Source: Picochlorum sp. 'celeri' (Eukaryota > Chlorophyta > Trebouxiophyceae). From it: DNA of 64,000 nt. This document shows positions 57,249-64,000 of this stretch, in pieces. Under the pieces are notes generated by a model. The model was not told the origin of the DNA, did not search any database, and saw nothing but the letters and a program-made list of their open reading frames with translations. Position numbers and translations under genes: made by a program. The stretch spans positions 992,001 through 1,056,000 of the forward strand of contig JAACMV010000017.1 of NCBI GenBank assembly GCA_010909725.1, written 5' to 3'. Positions within the stretch are counted from its first letter, which is position 1; every line of letters begins with the position of its first letter.

Positions 57249-59309
57249 ATGTCATCGTCTGTTGGCCAACAGCAACCTTTGGTGCACCCCCTGCAAACAC
57301 TCAAATGTCTCCAGTTCCGTCACGACTGCCAGCACTTGGGTTGCGCTCATCCCAAGTGCCCGCAGTGTGTCCTGTGTCAAAAGAGAAGATGTGCTGGGAG
57401 CTTTAAGAAGAAATACCTGGCTCCGAGTGACGTTTTGGAGGCAGAATGTGGGGCTCAGGTCTACGTGGTTGTGGTGGATGCTGCTACTGGTGCCCTAGTG
57501 CAGTATGGACTCGAAGACACGTATCTGCAGTTATCCTTGGTGGATGGGAGAAAATTAGAGTTAGAAGGAGAGAAAGAAGAGGCCCTTGATGGCTGCCAAC
57601 TGCTTACGAATAAAGCAGGTCAGGCCCTTCTCGTGCATGGAAGGAGTGGAGCATACACGGATGACAAGAGGGTGGTGGTGCCCATGATATCTGGCCAAGC
57701 GATGCTTCCAGATTTGAAAGTCACAGACTCCTCCGAAGCATTATTGACAGGAAGAGCGCCACCATTCAGGCTGTTGGCGAGGGTTGTGCAGCGAGGCGGC
57801 ATTCCTTTGCCAGGAATCGCTCCAGTGTTGTCAGAGCCATTTGTCGTGGCCACAGCAAGGGTGCGGGGTGCCGCAAAAGCCGAAATTCCCCACGTTGACG
57901 ATAGTGTAAGTAAACTAGAGGGCCTTGGGGTGCAAACACAGAAGAAATTAGAGGATATCGGCGCTGCTGCTCGTGCAAGCAATGTAACCAATTTGCAAGT
58001 TCCCATCAACAGTGTGACAAAAGTGGGACAATTTCGTGAATTAGTTGAGACTGCGGAAAGGAATAAACCATTGAGAGAGACGCTGAAGCAAGTATTGAGA
58101 TTGACGAAAATGTGGGATGTGGCCCGGGATCATGTCAGGAAAGCAGTCCATACTGATGTCCAGCTACGTGTGTATCACCCCGACGGGCGGGAGGACGTCG
58201 GTCTGGTGTACAGATGCGGCGCATTCAATGTAGTCGACATCAACAGACCCGTAGGACTCCTGAGGAAAAGACAAGAATCGACGAAACCAGGCCAGCAGCT
58301 TGTAGACATAATATGGCTAGCCTCGGACATTTCAACATGGCCTGACGCTGTCCGCAGGATTGTACCCAGGGCAGCTTCTGCTTGGTGGCAAGACGGGCAT
58401 CCTGGTTGGGCTTTTTTGCCATTGACTACTTCTCATCTGCCCGAAATAAGTCCGAATGGTGAACCCAAACCTTCAATGTCTTCATTCTCTTTCACAGCAA
58501 AGCCTCAAGGGGGTATAGATAGCGGGGGGAGGTCTCAACTCCCGTTGTCAGGAGGAGATGTGCATGCTGGACCTCAACCTGGATATAGAACTGTACCAAA
58601 CTACTCGCAGCCACCTTTTCCTCCGTCTAGCGTTCCTGGGGGCTTCAATTCAGGAGGCCTTCCGCTGAGTGGGGGAAGCTCTGGAGCTGTCCCAAATGCA
58701 TTGTTCAACAACAATCCCTCAAATGGATCTCCGTTCGAGGACCCATCATTTCAAAAGCTGATGCATATGGTTTCTGGAAACCCTACAGAAAGAGGCCCAC
58801 CGCCCAGGAGTACGGAATCAGATGGCGGAAGCAAGGGAAAGAGGAAGGCTGATGCATCTCTGGAGACTTGGATGAACATGAATAAATCAATCGATATCGA
58901 CTTGGACCTGCCGTCTACTCTTGCGGGGGTTGAATCGCTGCTTGCCGCAGGTATGTTTGGGTCAGGTGGGAAAGGCAAGCTCAACGGAGGGATGGATGGC
59001 TTGCTCCTTGCGGGCCTTGGATCCTTGGAAGGACAGGACAAACAGGCGCCGTTCCAAATGAAACCCAGCTCGCTCCCTGACAGTGCTCCTGTACAAATCC
59101 CTGGCCTTACAATGGGTCAACTGCGAGAGGAATTTGCACATTTCCTGCAGAGTGACGACCCTGATGCAAAAGCTGGGATGGAGGCATTCCTCATGAAGCA
59201 TGGTCTGTTGCCCCAAGCACAGCGTGTCAAGGACGATCCTGGAGGGCTAGAAACAATGAAGAGCATTGAAAACAATTTGCCTGATCTCGATGGCGACGTA
59301 CAATCGTGA
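57249..59309 (+). CDS. CBP60-like protein with Cys-rich N-terminus
   Basis: The single-exon product has 686 residues. Residues 17-45 are Cys-rich (CQHLGCAHPKCPQCVLCQKRRC) and could bind zinc. A beta-rich region follows (QVYVVVVDAATGALVQYG, VTDSSEALLTGRAPPFRLLARVV, SEPFVV), similar in order to the DNA-binding part of plant CALMODULIN-BINDING PROTEIN 60. A helical region (VSKLEGLGVQTQKKLEDIG, VGQFRELVETAERNKPLRETLKQVL, MWDVARDHVRKA) matches the CBP60 central domain. Residues 400-520 are low complexity, rich in Gly, Pro and Ser. It would be a nuclear regulator. Similarity is remote, so the family call is tentative. Confidence 0.5.
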   Translation: MSSSVGQQQPLVHPLQTLKCLQFRHDCQHLGCAHPKCPQCVLCQKRRCAGSFKKKYLAPSDVLEAECGAQVYVVVVDAATGALVQYGLEDTYLQLSLVDGRKLELEGEKEEALDGCQLLTNKAGQALLVHGRSGAYTDDKRVVVPMISGQAMLPDLKVTDSSEALLTGRAPPFRLLARVVQRGGIPLPGIAPVLSEPFVVATARVRGAAKAEIPHVDDSVSKLEGLGVQTQKKLEDIGAAARASNVTNLQVPINSVTKVGQFRELVETAERNKPLRETLKQVLRLTKMWDVARDHVRKAVHTDVQLRVYHPDGREDVGLVYRCGAFNVVDINRPVGLLRKRQESTKPGQQLVDIIWLASDISTWPDAVRRIVPRAASAWWQDGHPGWAFLPLTTSHLPEISPNGEPKPSMSSFSFTAKPQGGIDSGGRSQLPLSGGDVHAGPQPGYRTVPNYSQPPFPPSSVPGGFNSGGLPLSGGSSGAVPNALFNNNPSNGSPFEDPSFQKLMHMVSGNPTERGPPPRSTESDGGSKGKRKADASLETWMNMNKSIDIDLDLPSTLAGVESLLAAGMFGSGGKGKLNGGMDGLLLAGLGSLEGQDKQAPFQMKPSSLPDSAPVQIPGLTMGQLREEFAHFLQSDDPDAKAGMEAFLMKHGLLPQAQRVKDDPGGLETMKSIENNLPDLDGDVQS

Positions 59310-59380
59310 TAAAACTTACATATGTACTATGCAATAATATCGCTACCGCTACCGCTAATGTTTTTATCTCTCTCTCTCTC

Positions 59381-61120
59381 TCATCTCCAACAAAATAATT
59401 TAGAAAAAAACTTCCCCTGCTTTGACGACTTCTCCCCATATATCGTGCATCTGTTCTGAAACAGGGACAACTTCATTTGCGCATCAGAATTCATCAGCTC
59501 TAAAAAATTCTCAAAATCAACGGCCACGAACTGATCATCTTTCCTGACACCCCTCTTCTCACGAATTGAGGTCATTTTCAATAGGACATCGTGAACAGCT
59601 GCGTCCACTTCATACTCACATAAGTCGCTGTCAAATGCGCTGGCAATCTCCTCCATGCTCAGAGACCCATCCCTGTCCTGGTCGAGCTCGTCGAATACTT
59701 TTCTGAGGCTCGCAATCCATCTATCTTTGAACGTGTCCCTGAATTGGTTCCAGTCTATCAAGCTCACAGCAATATCATTCCTGTCAATATGTCCTTTTCC
59801 ATCTGCATCCAACATTTCAAACATCTCCTCTGCCTCTGTCAACTCCAGCGAGTGCCCGAGCTTGACCAAAGAGGCGTGAAATTTCTTCTTATCGAGCGTG
59901 CCTTCTTTATTTGTTTCTAGTTGGTCAAGAATAGCGGTCAGACTCTGAGAATAAGGGGAGTCCTGTGGTAAAAATTGCTGGAGAGATCCGGAATGCTGTG
60001 CATCCATCCCCTTTCCGGCCCTCACACTCCTCTCAAAAAATACAGCCTCAGCATGCTGAGATTTGTCCTGCGAATTCCCAAAATGCATCGACACCAAATC
60101 CCTTCCAATCAATTCCATGACGGAGCATTTGAATGCGCCCTGCTGGGACCAAGATTGAAGCTTCTGCACCACGGAAGGAAGCGGGTTGTCAGACAAACTG
60201 ACAGGATCTTGAATCCAAGGATGCATCCAACACTCTACGGCGCTGGGCCTCTTGGTTGGATCTTTAACAAGGATATTTTTGAGAAAGCTGGCCGCTTGCT
60301 GGCTCAATCCACCCCAAGCCTCGCTAGATGTGTCAATTTGTTCGAAACAGATAGACTTCAGTGTAACTGCCAAGTCTGGTGACATTGGTGCATCCCGATC
60401 GGTGAACGGAAACGTCCCAGTAAGCATATAATATACCATGATTCCACACGACCACACGTCACACACGGGCGACCACTGCCCCCTGCATGCCTCCGGAGCC
60501 ATGTACCATATGTTGCCGTCAGTTGAAGATGCCGCCACTGGGAGCGACTCTGGAATGAACTGCAACGCATTGCCGAAATGGATTGCTTTCAAAGGAGCAT
60601 TTTTTGACTTGTTCAAGAACAGGAAATTTTCGGGCCTGACATCTCTGTGAATTATATTCCTTGCGTGGCAGACAGACAGAGTCTGCAAGATGCCGTGCAT
60701 CCACTCAGAAACCTGTTTCTCGGAGAATGCCTTTCCCTTGCGGCGCATCCGGTCAAGTATGGACCCACCTTTGCACATCTCCATGACCATGTATATATGG
60801 TCGTCATCCTCGTACACTTGACTCAGCCTCGCCACCGACAGGGACCCCCGCAGAGCCACTAGCAGTTCGATTTGCCTCTGTATACTTTCGGCGTGCCTGG
60901 CCTGCCTTTCGTTCGACCGCACGGATCCATTGATACCAGCCACCTTCGGAATTTTCTTAACTGCGACTATCTTCCCGTCGCGTCGCCGTCGACCCTGAAA
61001 GACCTCTGATGAGCTCCCCGTGCCGATGGGCTTGCTGCCAAGCTTGTAGTCGGACTCGATATCGCGTTGATACCGCCATTTCCGCCGTTCGCGTTTCTTA
61101 TCCATTCTGTCATTGATCAT
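59381..61120 (-). CDS. CDPK-like kinase with four EF hands and altered catalytic motifs
   Basis: The single-exon product has 579 residues. The kinase domain (about 27-310) has a usable Gly loop (GTGSSSEVFQG) and VAVKKI. The catalytic loop is HRDVRPEN at 158-165 with Arg in place of the usual Lys, and the metal-binding DFG is HFG at 181-183. MAPEACRGQWSPVCDVWSCG is normal. A C-terminal calmodulin-like part holds EF hands, the clearest being DADGKGHIDRNDI and DQDRDGSLSMEEI. Loss of the DFG Asp usually abolishes normal ATP-Mg catalysis, so this may be a calcium-regulated pseudokinase. The frame is otherwise intact. A CT repeat lies at its 3' flank near 59370. Confidence 0.88.
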   Translation of the reverse strand: MINDRMDKKRERRKWRYQRDIESDYKLGSKPIGTGSSSEVFQGRRRRDGKIVAVKKIPKVAGINGSVRSNERQARHAESIQRQIELLVALRGSLSVARLSQVYEDDDHIYMVMEMCKGGSILDRMRRKGKAFSEKQVSEWMHGILQTLSVCHARNIIHRDVRPENFLFLNKSKNAPLKAIHFGNALQFIPESLPVAASSTDGNIWYMAPEACRGQWSPVCDVWSCGIMVYYMLTGTFPFTDRDAPMSPDLAVTLKSICFEQIDTSSEAWGGLSQQAASFLKNILVKDPTKRPSAVECWMHPWIQDPVSLSDNPLPSVVQKLQSWSQQGAFKCSVMELIGRDLVSMHFGNSQDKSQHAEAVFFERSVRAGKGMDAQHSGSLQQFLPQDSPYSQSLTAILDQLETNKEGTLDKKKFHASLVKLGHSLELTEAEEMFEMLDADGKGHIDRNDIAVSLIDWNQFRDTFKDRWIASLRKVFDELDQDRDGSLSMEEIASAFDSDLCEYEVDAAVHDVLLKMTSIREKRGVRKDDQFVAVDFENFLELMNSDAQMKLSLFQNRCTIYGEKSSKQGKFFSKLFCWR

Positions 61121-61495
61121 ACTTTTGTATATTTTTAATGCCCATCAGACTCAGAATGGCTGCAGAATTTTTGACAACACGTGCATGGCATCCCTGCCGT
61201 ACACCCGCTCTTCTCACGATCCCCTCGACACAGCAGGGAAGATAGCAATATTTGAAATAAATACTTACCTAATGAAATAATGTGCCATTCGGAGGAGCTT
61301 TTGTGCCACGTTTGTTTTTGAGATCCCCCTAGGGGGCCTTGAGATTGGTCGATTGACCGGTCCGCTCGGTCAAACTTTTTGACTGAGACGCTCACACTAA
61401 GAGTGTGCTTTTCCAAGAACAACACGTCAGCCTGCACTCCATACCATCACATCCAATTCTCAAATAATAAATACTGGAATAAATATCTCTTCGCC
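61121..61495. promoter_or_regulatory. Shared promoter region between CDPK-like and SABATH genes
   Basis: The genes diverge from this 375-base spacer. The frame upstream of the SABATH ATG starts with TTG and is not counted. An inverted CCCCCTAGGGGG palindrome lies near 61325-61336. Confidence 0.4.
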
Positions 61496-62662
61496 ATGGC
61501 CGAAAGCAACGTCCATAAGCCAGTGGGAGAAGATGGCAAAGGGGAGTACACTGCTGCGACGAAAGGTTGCTTCGATGTCATCAACGCAGCGACGCCTGAG
61601 ATCCTCTCGTCCATCGAATCCTTACAGATCCAAGATGATGGAACCCCTTTCGTCATCGCTGACTATGGAACAGCCGATGGCGGGACCAGTTTGGGTCTCA
61701 TGTGTCGAATTATATCTTGTGTCAGATCGAAGCAGCCAGGGAAGGAAATTTCAATCATCTACGAGGATCAGCCTGCCAACGAGTGGAAAAGTGTCTTCAA
61801 CCATGCATACGGAATGATTCAAGTGGAGGATGCATACGGTGAGAAGGTTGAGTGCCCGACAAGGGTCTTTGACAAGGTATTTGCCTCAGCAGTAGGGCTC
61901 GGATTCCACACGCAGGTGTTGCCAAGCTCTACGATCGACCTTGGGGTATGCTTCACTGCCATGCATTGGCTCTCTAAGTCGCCGGAAGGAGACGGGCTGC
62001 GCGGTTTTGGCGGAGCCATGCAGTGTGCTCAGCTGGAGTATGGGGATGAACGGACACAGCCTCATGCCAAGCAGGCTGCCAAAGACTGGGAAAGCATCCT
62101 CAGAGCGCGCGCGGCAGAAATGAAAAAGGGAGCACGATTTATGTGCGTGAATTTTTGCAAATCAAACGAAGGGTATTTCCTGGGGAAGACCGACAAGGGG
62201 GTGTCCATGTTTGACAGCTTTGTCACCTGCTGGGATGCACTGTGGGAGAAAAAGGTCATCTCTGACGAAGAAAGACTGGCGGTCTCCTTCCCTAGCTACT
62301 ACAGGACACTCGAAGAAATGGTCGGACCGGTGCAGGATGGAGGAGCCCTTTCAGACATCGGACTGCGAGTGGTGTCGGCCAATGTGAGGATTGTGAGGTG
62401 TCCATACAGACAGGCATGGGAATCCGGAGCCTCCCAGGCTGCAGGAAGGGATGCCGCAGCGCATGCGGCATGGTACGTTCCAACAACAAGAACGTGGAGT
62501 AACTCGACGTTCGAGAGTGCATTGAGCTCCTCGCGGCCCGCGCAGGAGAGGTCTGCCATCGTAAAGCAGTTCTGGGGAGAGTACGAGGCACTGGTGGCCC
62601 AGGCCCCAGAGAAGCATGGCATGGACTATGTTCACGGCTACTGCCTGTTTGAAAGGGTCTAA
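61496..62662 (+). CDS. SABATH-family carboxyl methyltransferase
   Basis: The single-exon product has 388 residues. The N-terminal part is typical of SABATH enzymes (EYTAATKGCFDVINAATPEI). The SAM-binding motif is FVIADYGTADGGTSLGLM, and VCFTAMHWLSKSPEG is the conserved post-motif segment. SABATH enzymes transfer methyl groups from SAM to carboxyl groups of small acids (salicylate, jasmonate, farnesoate) or to nitrogens. The aromatic residues that define substrate in plants are not conserved enough to predict it here. No targeting signal is visible, so it is probably cytosolic. Confidence 0.88.
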   Translation: MAESNVHKPVGEDGKGEYTAATKGCFDVINAATPEILSSIESLQIQDDGTPFVIADYGTADGGTSLGLMCRIISCVRSKQPGKEISIIYEDQPANEWKSVFNHAYGMIQVEDAYGEKVECPTRVFDKVFASAVGLGFHTQVLPSSTIDLGVCFTAMHWLSKSPEGDGLRGFGGAMQCAQLEYGDERTQPHAKQAAKDWESILRARAAEMKKGARFMCVNFCKSNEGYFLGKTDKGVSMFDSFVTCWDALWEKKVISDEERLAVSFPSYYRTLEEMVGPVQDGGALSDIGLRVVSANVRIVRCPYRQAWESGASQAAGRDAAAHAAWYVPTTRTWSNSTFESALSSSRPAQERSAIVKQFWGEYEALVAQAPEKHGMDYVHGYCLFERV

Positions 62663-62798
62663 TAGAACGCAGAATGGCAATTAATGCTCTTTTTTGTTGT
62701 TGTTTATTTTACATGAACGCGATTTGTTGTTGAAACCGAACGGCTGCAACGTGAAATTCGTGCAAAAATGTCTCGGTGATTTCTTTCACAATACGGGC

Positions 62799-63466
62799 AT
62801 GGAATCCTCTCAGTTGGACCCTCGATCACCATACTTTGATCCACTGCTGGCATTACGATCGGGTCGGGTGAGCTTGCCGGTGCCAGACGCGAAGCCCCGA
62901 GATCACATTTTGAAGTGTCGATCTCTGTTGCCACCGTCTCACCCATTGGCCATCTCCACGGCAGAAGAGGTACGACAACATCACATGTTATCATGAGGTC
63001 GTGTCACAAATGTGTGGGGTTGATACGGGCATCCTCGGTGTTCCAGTCTGTAGGGGTTGAACATGGCACGGCGAGGCTGGACAAGCATCGGACAGCGGCC
63101 GTCATGTTTGGTCAGAAGGATGGAAATAAAGACATCATGAGCACGATGATGGATCAATTGAATAGTGGAGGGCCCTTTTCGTGGCTCCATTCAAAGGTTG
63201 CAGGGGGAGGGCGCGTTCGGGTTGTGACACGACACCGCAGGGGAGGAGTGCGGGGTGAGGCGATTGGAAAGCTGGTGGCCTTCGACAGGCACATGAATCT
63301 AGTGCTTCGTGATGTTCAGGAGACCTACTGTGTCAGATTGATGGTGGACAAGCAGACGGACCAGGGTGGGCACGTCAGGAGGCCAATCCTGGACAAGCGA
63401 AGAAGGACTCTCCCAAATGTCCTCTTGACGGGAAGAAGTATAGTTTTACTGAGCGACAGTCTATGA
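62799..63466 (+). CDS. LSM11-like Sm-domain protein, two exons
   Basis: Exons 62799-62969 and 63047-63466 join in phase 0 through a 77-nt intron to give 196 residues. The N-terminal exon contains SPYFDPLLALRSG, close to the FDPLLAL motif of LSM11, and a Pro-rich stretch. The second exon holds the Sm fold: GPFSWLHSKVAGGGRVRVVTRHRRGGVRGEAIGKLVAFDRHMNLVLRDV (Sm1) and LLTGRSIVLLSDSL (Sm2), separated by a longer loop. LSM11 is part of the U7 snRNP that processes histone pre-mRNA 3' ends. The match to both the N-terminal motif and the Sm1 wording favours LSM11 over other Sm proteins. Confidence 0.7.
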
Positions 63467-63493
63467 CGACGGCTTCATTCATTCATTTATTTA

Positions 63494-64000
63494 TTAATGT
63501 AATTCGTTCATCACGGCAGCCTTGAATGCGGTGAAACATGCATCTTTATCCAAGCACCACTCTTCCAGATGGTCGTCCCTGTCTGTGGCACAAAAGATAG
63601 GAGTTGGAATACGCATCCTCCGACAAGAAGATATGTACTTCATGATGCTGCTGCTGCTGCTCCTCTTTTGTCCCAGCCCGTGCAAGAAAAGCCCATCATA
63701 TGTGTCCAGCAACCAGGCAGCACCCTGATTTCTGAGGTCTTCAACCACACTCTTGCTCAGAGGAACGCCCATTGACAATGGAGCGTTTTCATCTTTCCAG
63801 ACGCATAGCCTGGGATACACTGCTGCCCTCAGGTCATCACATGTGCAGGACGACCAGTGTAGCACCTTGAGGAGATCTGTTCTGTCATTGGCAGACTCTT
63901 CATCTTCACCCCTTATAACTTTGACGAGATTGTATATCGATCCCATGAGAATTTCTCTGTCCTTCAGTCCTTCTCTCTTCTTTTCGCCCCCCTTGGAGTC
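63494..64000 (-). CDS. SEC24-like COPII coat protein C-terminus, 5' cut by the window
   Basis: The frame is open to base 64000, so only about 168 C-terminal residues are present. VYPRLCVWKDENAPLSMGVPLSKSVVEDLRNQGAAWLLDTYDGLFLHGLG resembles the SEC24 gelsolin-like domain, where a Met/Ser strand is followed by aLLDnGd-type sequence. The upstream DLLKVLHWSSCTCDDLRAAVYPRL fits the helical domain end. SEC24 selects cargo in COPII vesicles at the ER. SEC23 has a related domain and cannot be excluded from this fragment. A possible in-frame Met lies at 63946 but is unlikely to be the true start. Confidence 0.5.
   Translation of the reverse strand, partial: DSKGGEKKREGLKDREILMGSIYNLVKVIRGEDEESANDRTDLLKVLHWSSCTCDDLRAAVYPRLCVWKDENAPLSMGVPLSKSVVEDLRNQGAAWLLDTYDGLFLHGLGQKRSSSSSIMKYISSCRRMRIPTPIFCATDRDDHLEEWCLDKDACFTAFKAAVMNELH

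Noticed and set aside
1..64000. CRISPR arrays, rRNA genes, organelle or bacterial contamination
   Set aside because: No spaced direct repeats or rRNA sequence were seen, and spliceosomal introns run through the window.

Overview
The window is nuclear DNA of a gene-dense eukaryote, most likely a unicellular green alga. Genes lie tens to a few hundred bases apart on both strands and are often tail to tail. Introns are few, mostly 53-90 nt, with GTRYGT-like donors and TGCAG-like acceptors; there is one intron-containing tRNA. The plastid-type phosphoglycerate kinase, anthranilate synthase and PP2C carry simple transit-like presequences without an ER signal, which fits a primary plastid. A GARP-type MYB factor, a CBP60-like protein and a plant-type aprataxin with a kinase domain point to the green lineage. 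The species cannot be named from sequence alone.

Layout: 1-5216 holds a 5'-cut SAMHD1-like dNTPase, a PLP lyase and a DHX35-like helicase. 5229-7792 is a Fanzor element. 7800-13745 holds PGAP3/Per1, mitoribosomal mS26, an M14 carboxypeptidase and an S28 peptidase. 13889-19014 is a second mobile element, a KDZ/Zisupton-type DNA transposon with two tail-to-tail genes. 19194-26937 holds a MORN-filamin protein, a rhodanese, an aprataxin-like protein, a short E2 acyltransferase, tRNA-Arg(ACG) and TrpE. 27132-38829 holds mitoribosomal uL29m, a secreted repeat peptide, SAP30, a bromodomain protein, V-ATPase E, a GARP factor, EMC2, an unknown 169-residue protein, PRP40 and a SET/MYND protein. 39261-47515 holds a GH125 mannosidase, PGK, NDC80, MsrB and PP2C. 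47538-50101 is a second Fanzor copy. 50105-64000 holds EBP2, SCC2/NIPBL, a small unknown gene, a CBP60-like protein, a CDPK-like kinase, a SABATH methyltransferase, an LSM11-like protein and a cut SEC24-like gene.

The standout system is the pair of nearly identical Fanzor elements (eukaryotic TnpB homologues, putative RNA-guided nucleases). Each carries an intact 783-residue RuvC nuclease gene, imperfect terminal inverted repeats, and a compact multi-hairpin segment between the stop codon and the terminal repeat, where a guide-RNA scaffold is expected. Both copies sit in very short spacers between tail-to-tail host genes. The two differ at only five bases that I can see: one in the RNA segment, and four that all change amino acids within about 50 residues of the nuclease.

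Other points of interest are the near-complete KDZ transposon with an uncharacterised partner gene, a putative prohormone-like secreted peptide with LNQYG-Arg-Arg repeats, a CDPK-like protein with a degenerate DFG motif, and an E2 subunit without its subunit-binding domain. Gene models with introns were built by eye from splice signals and reading-frame arithmetic. Many open frames begin with TTG or GTG, so starts were moved to the first sensible ATG.
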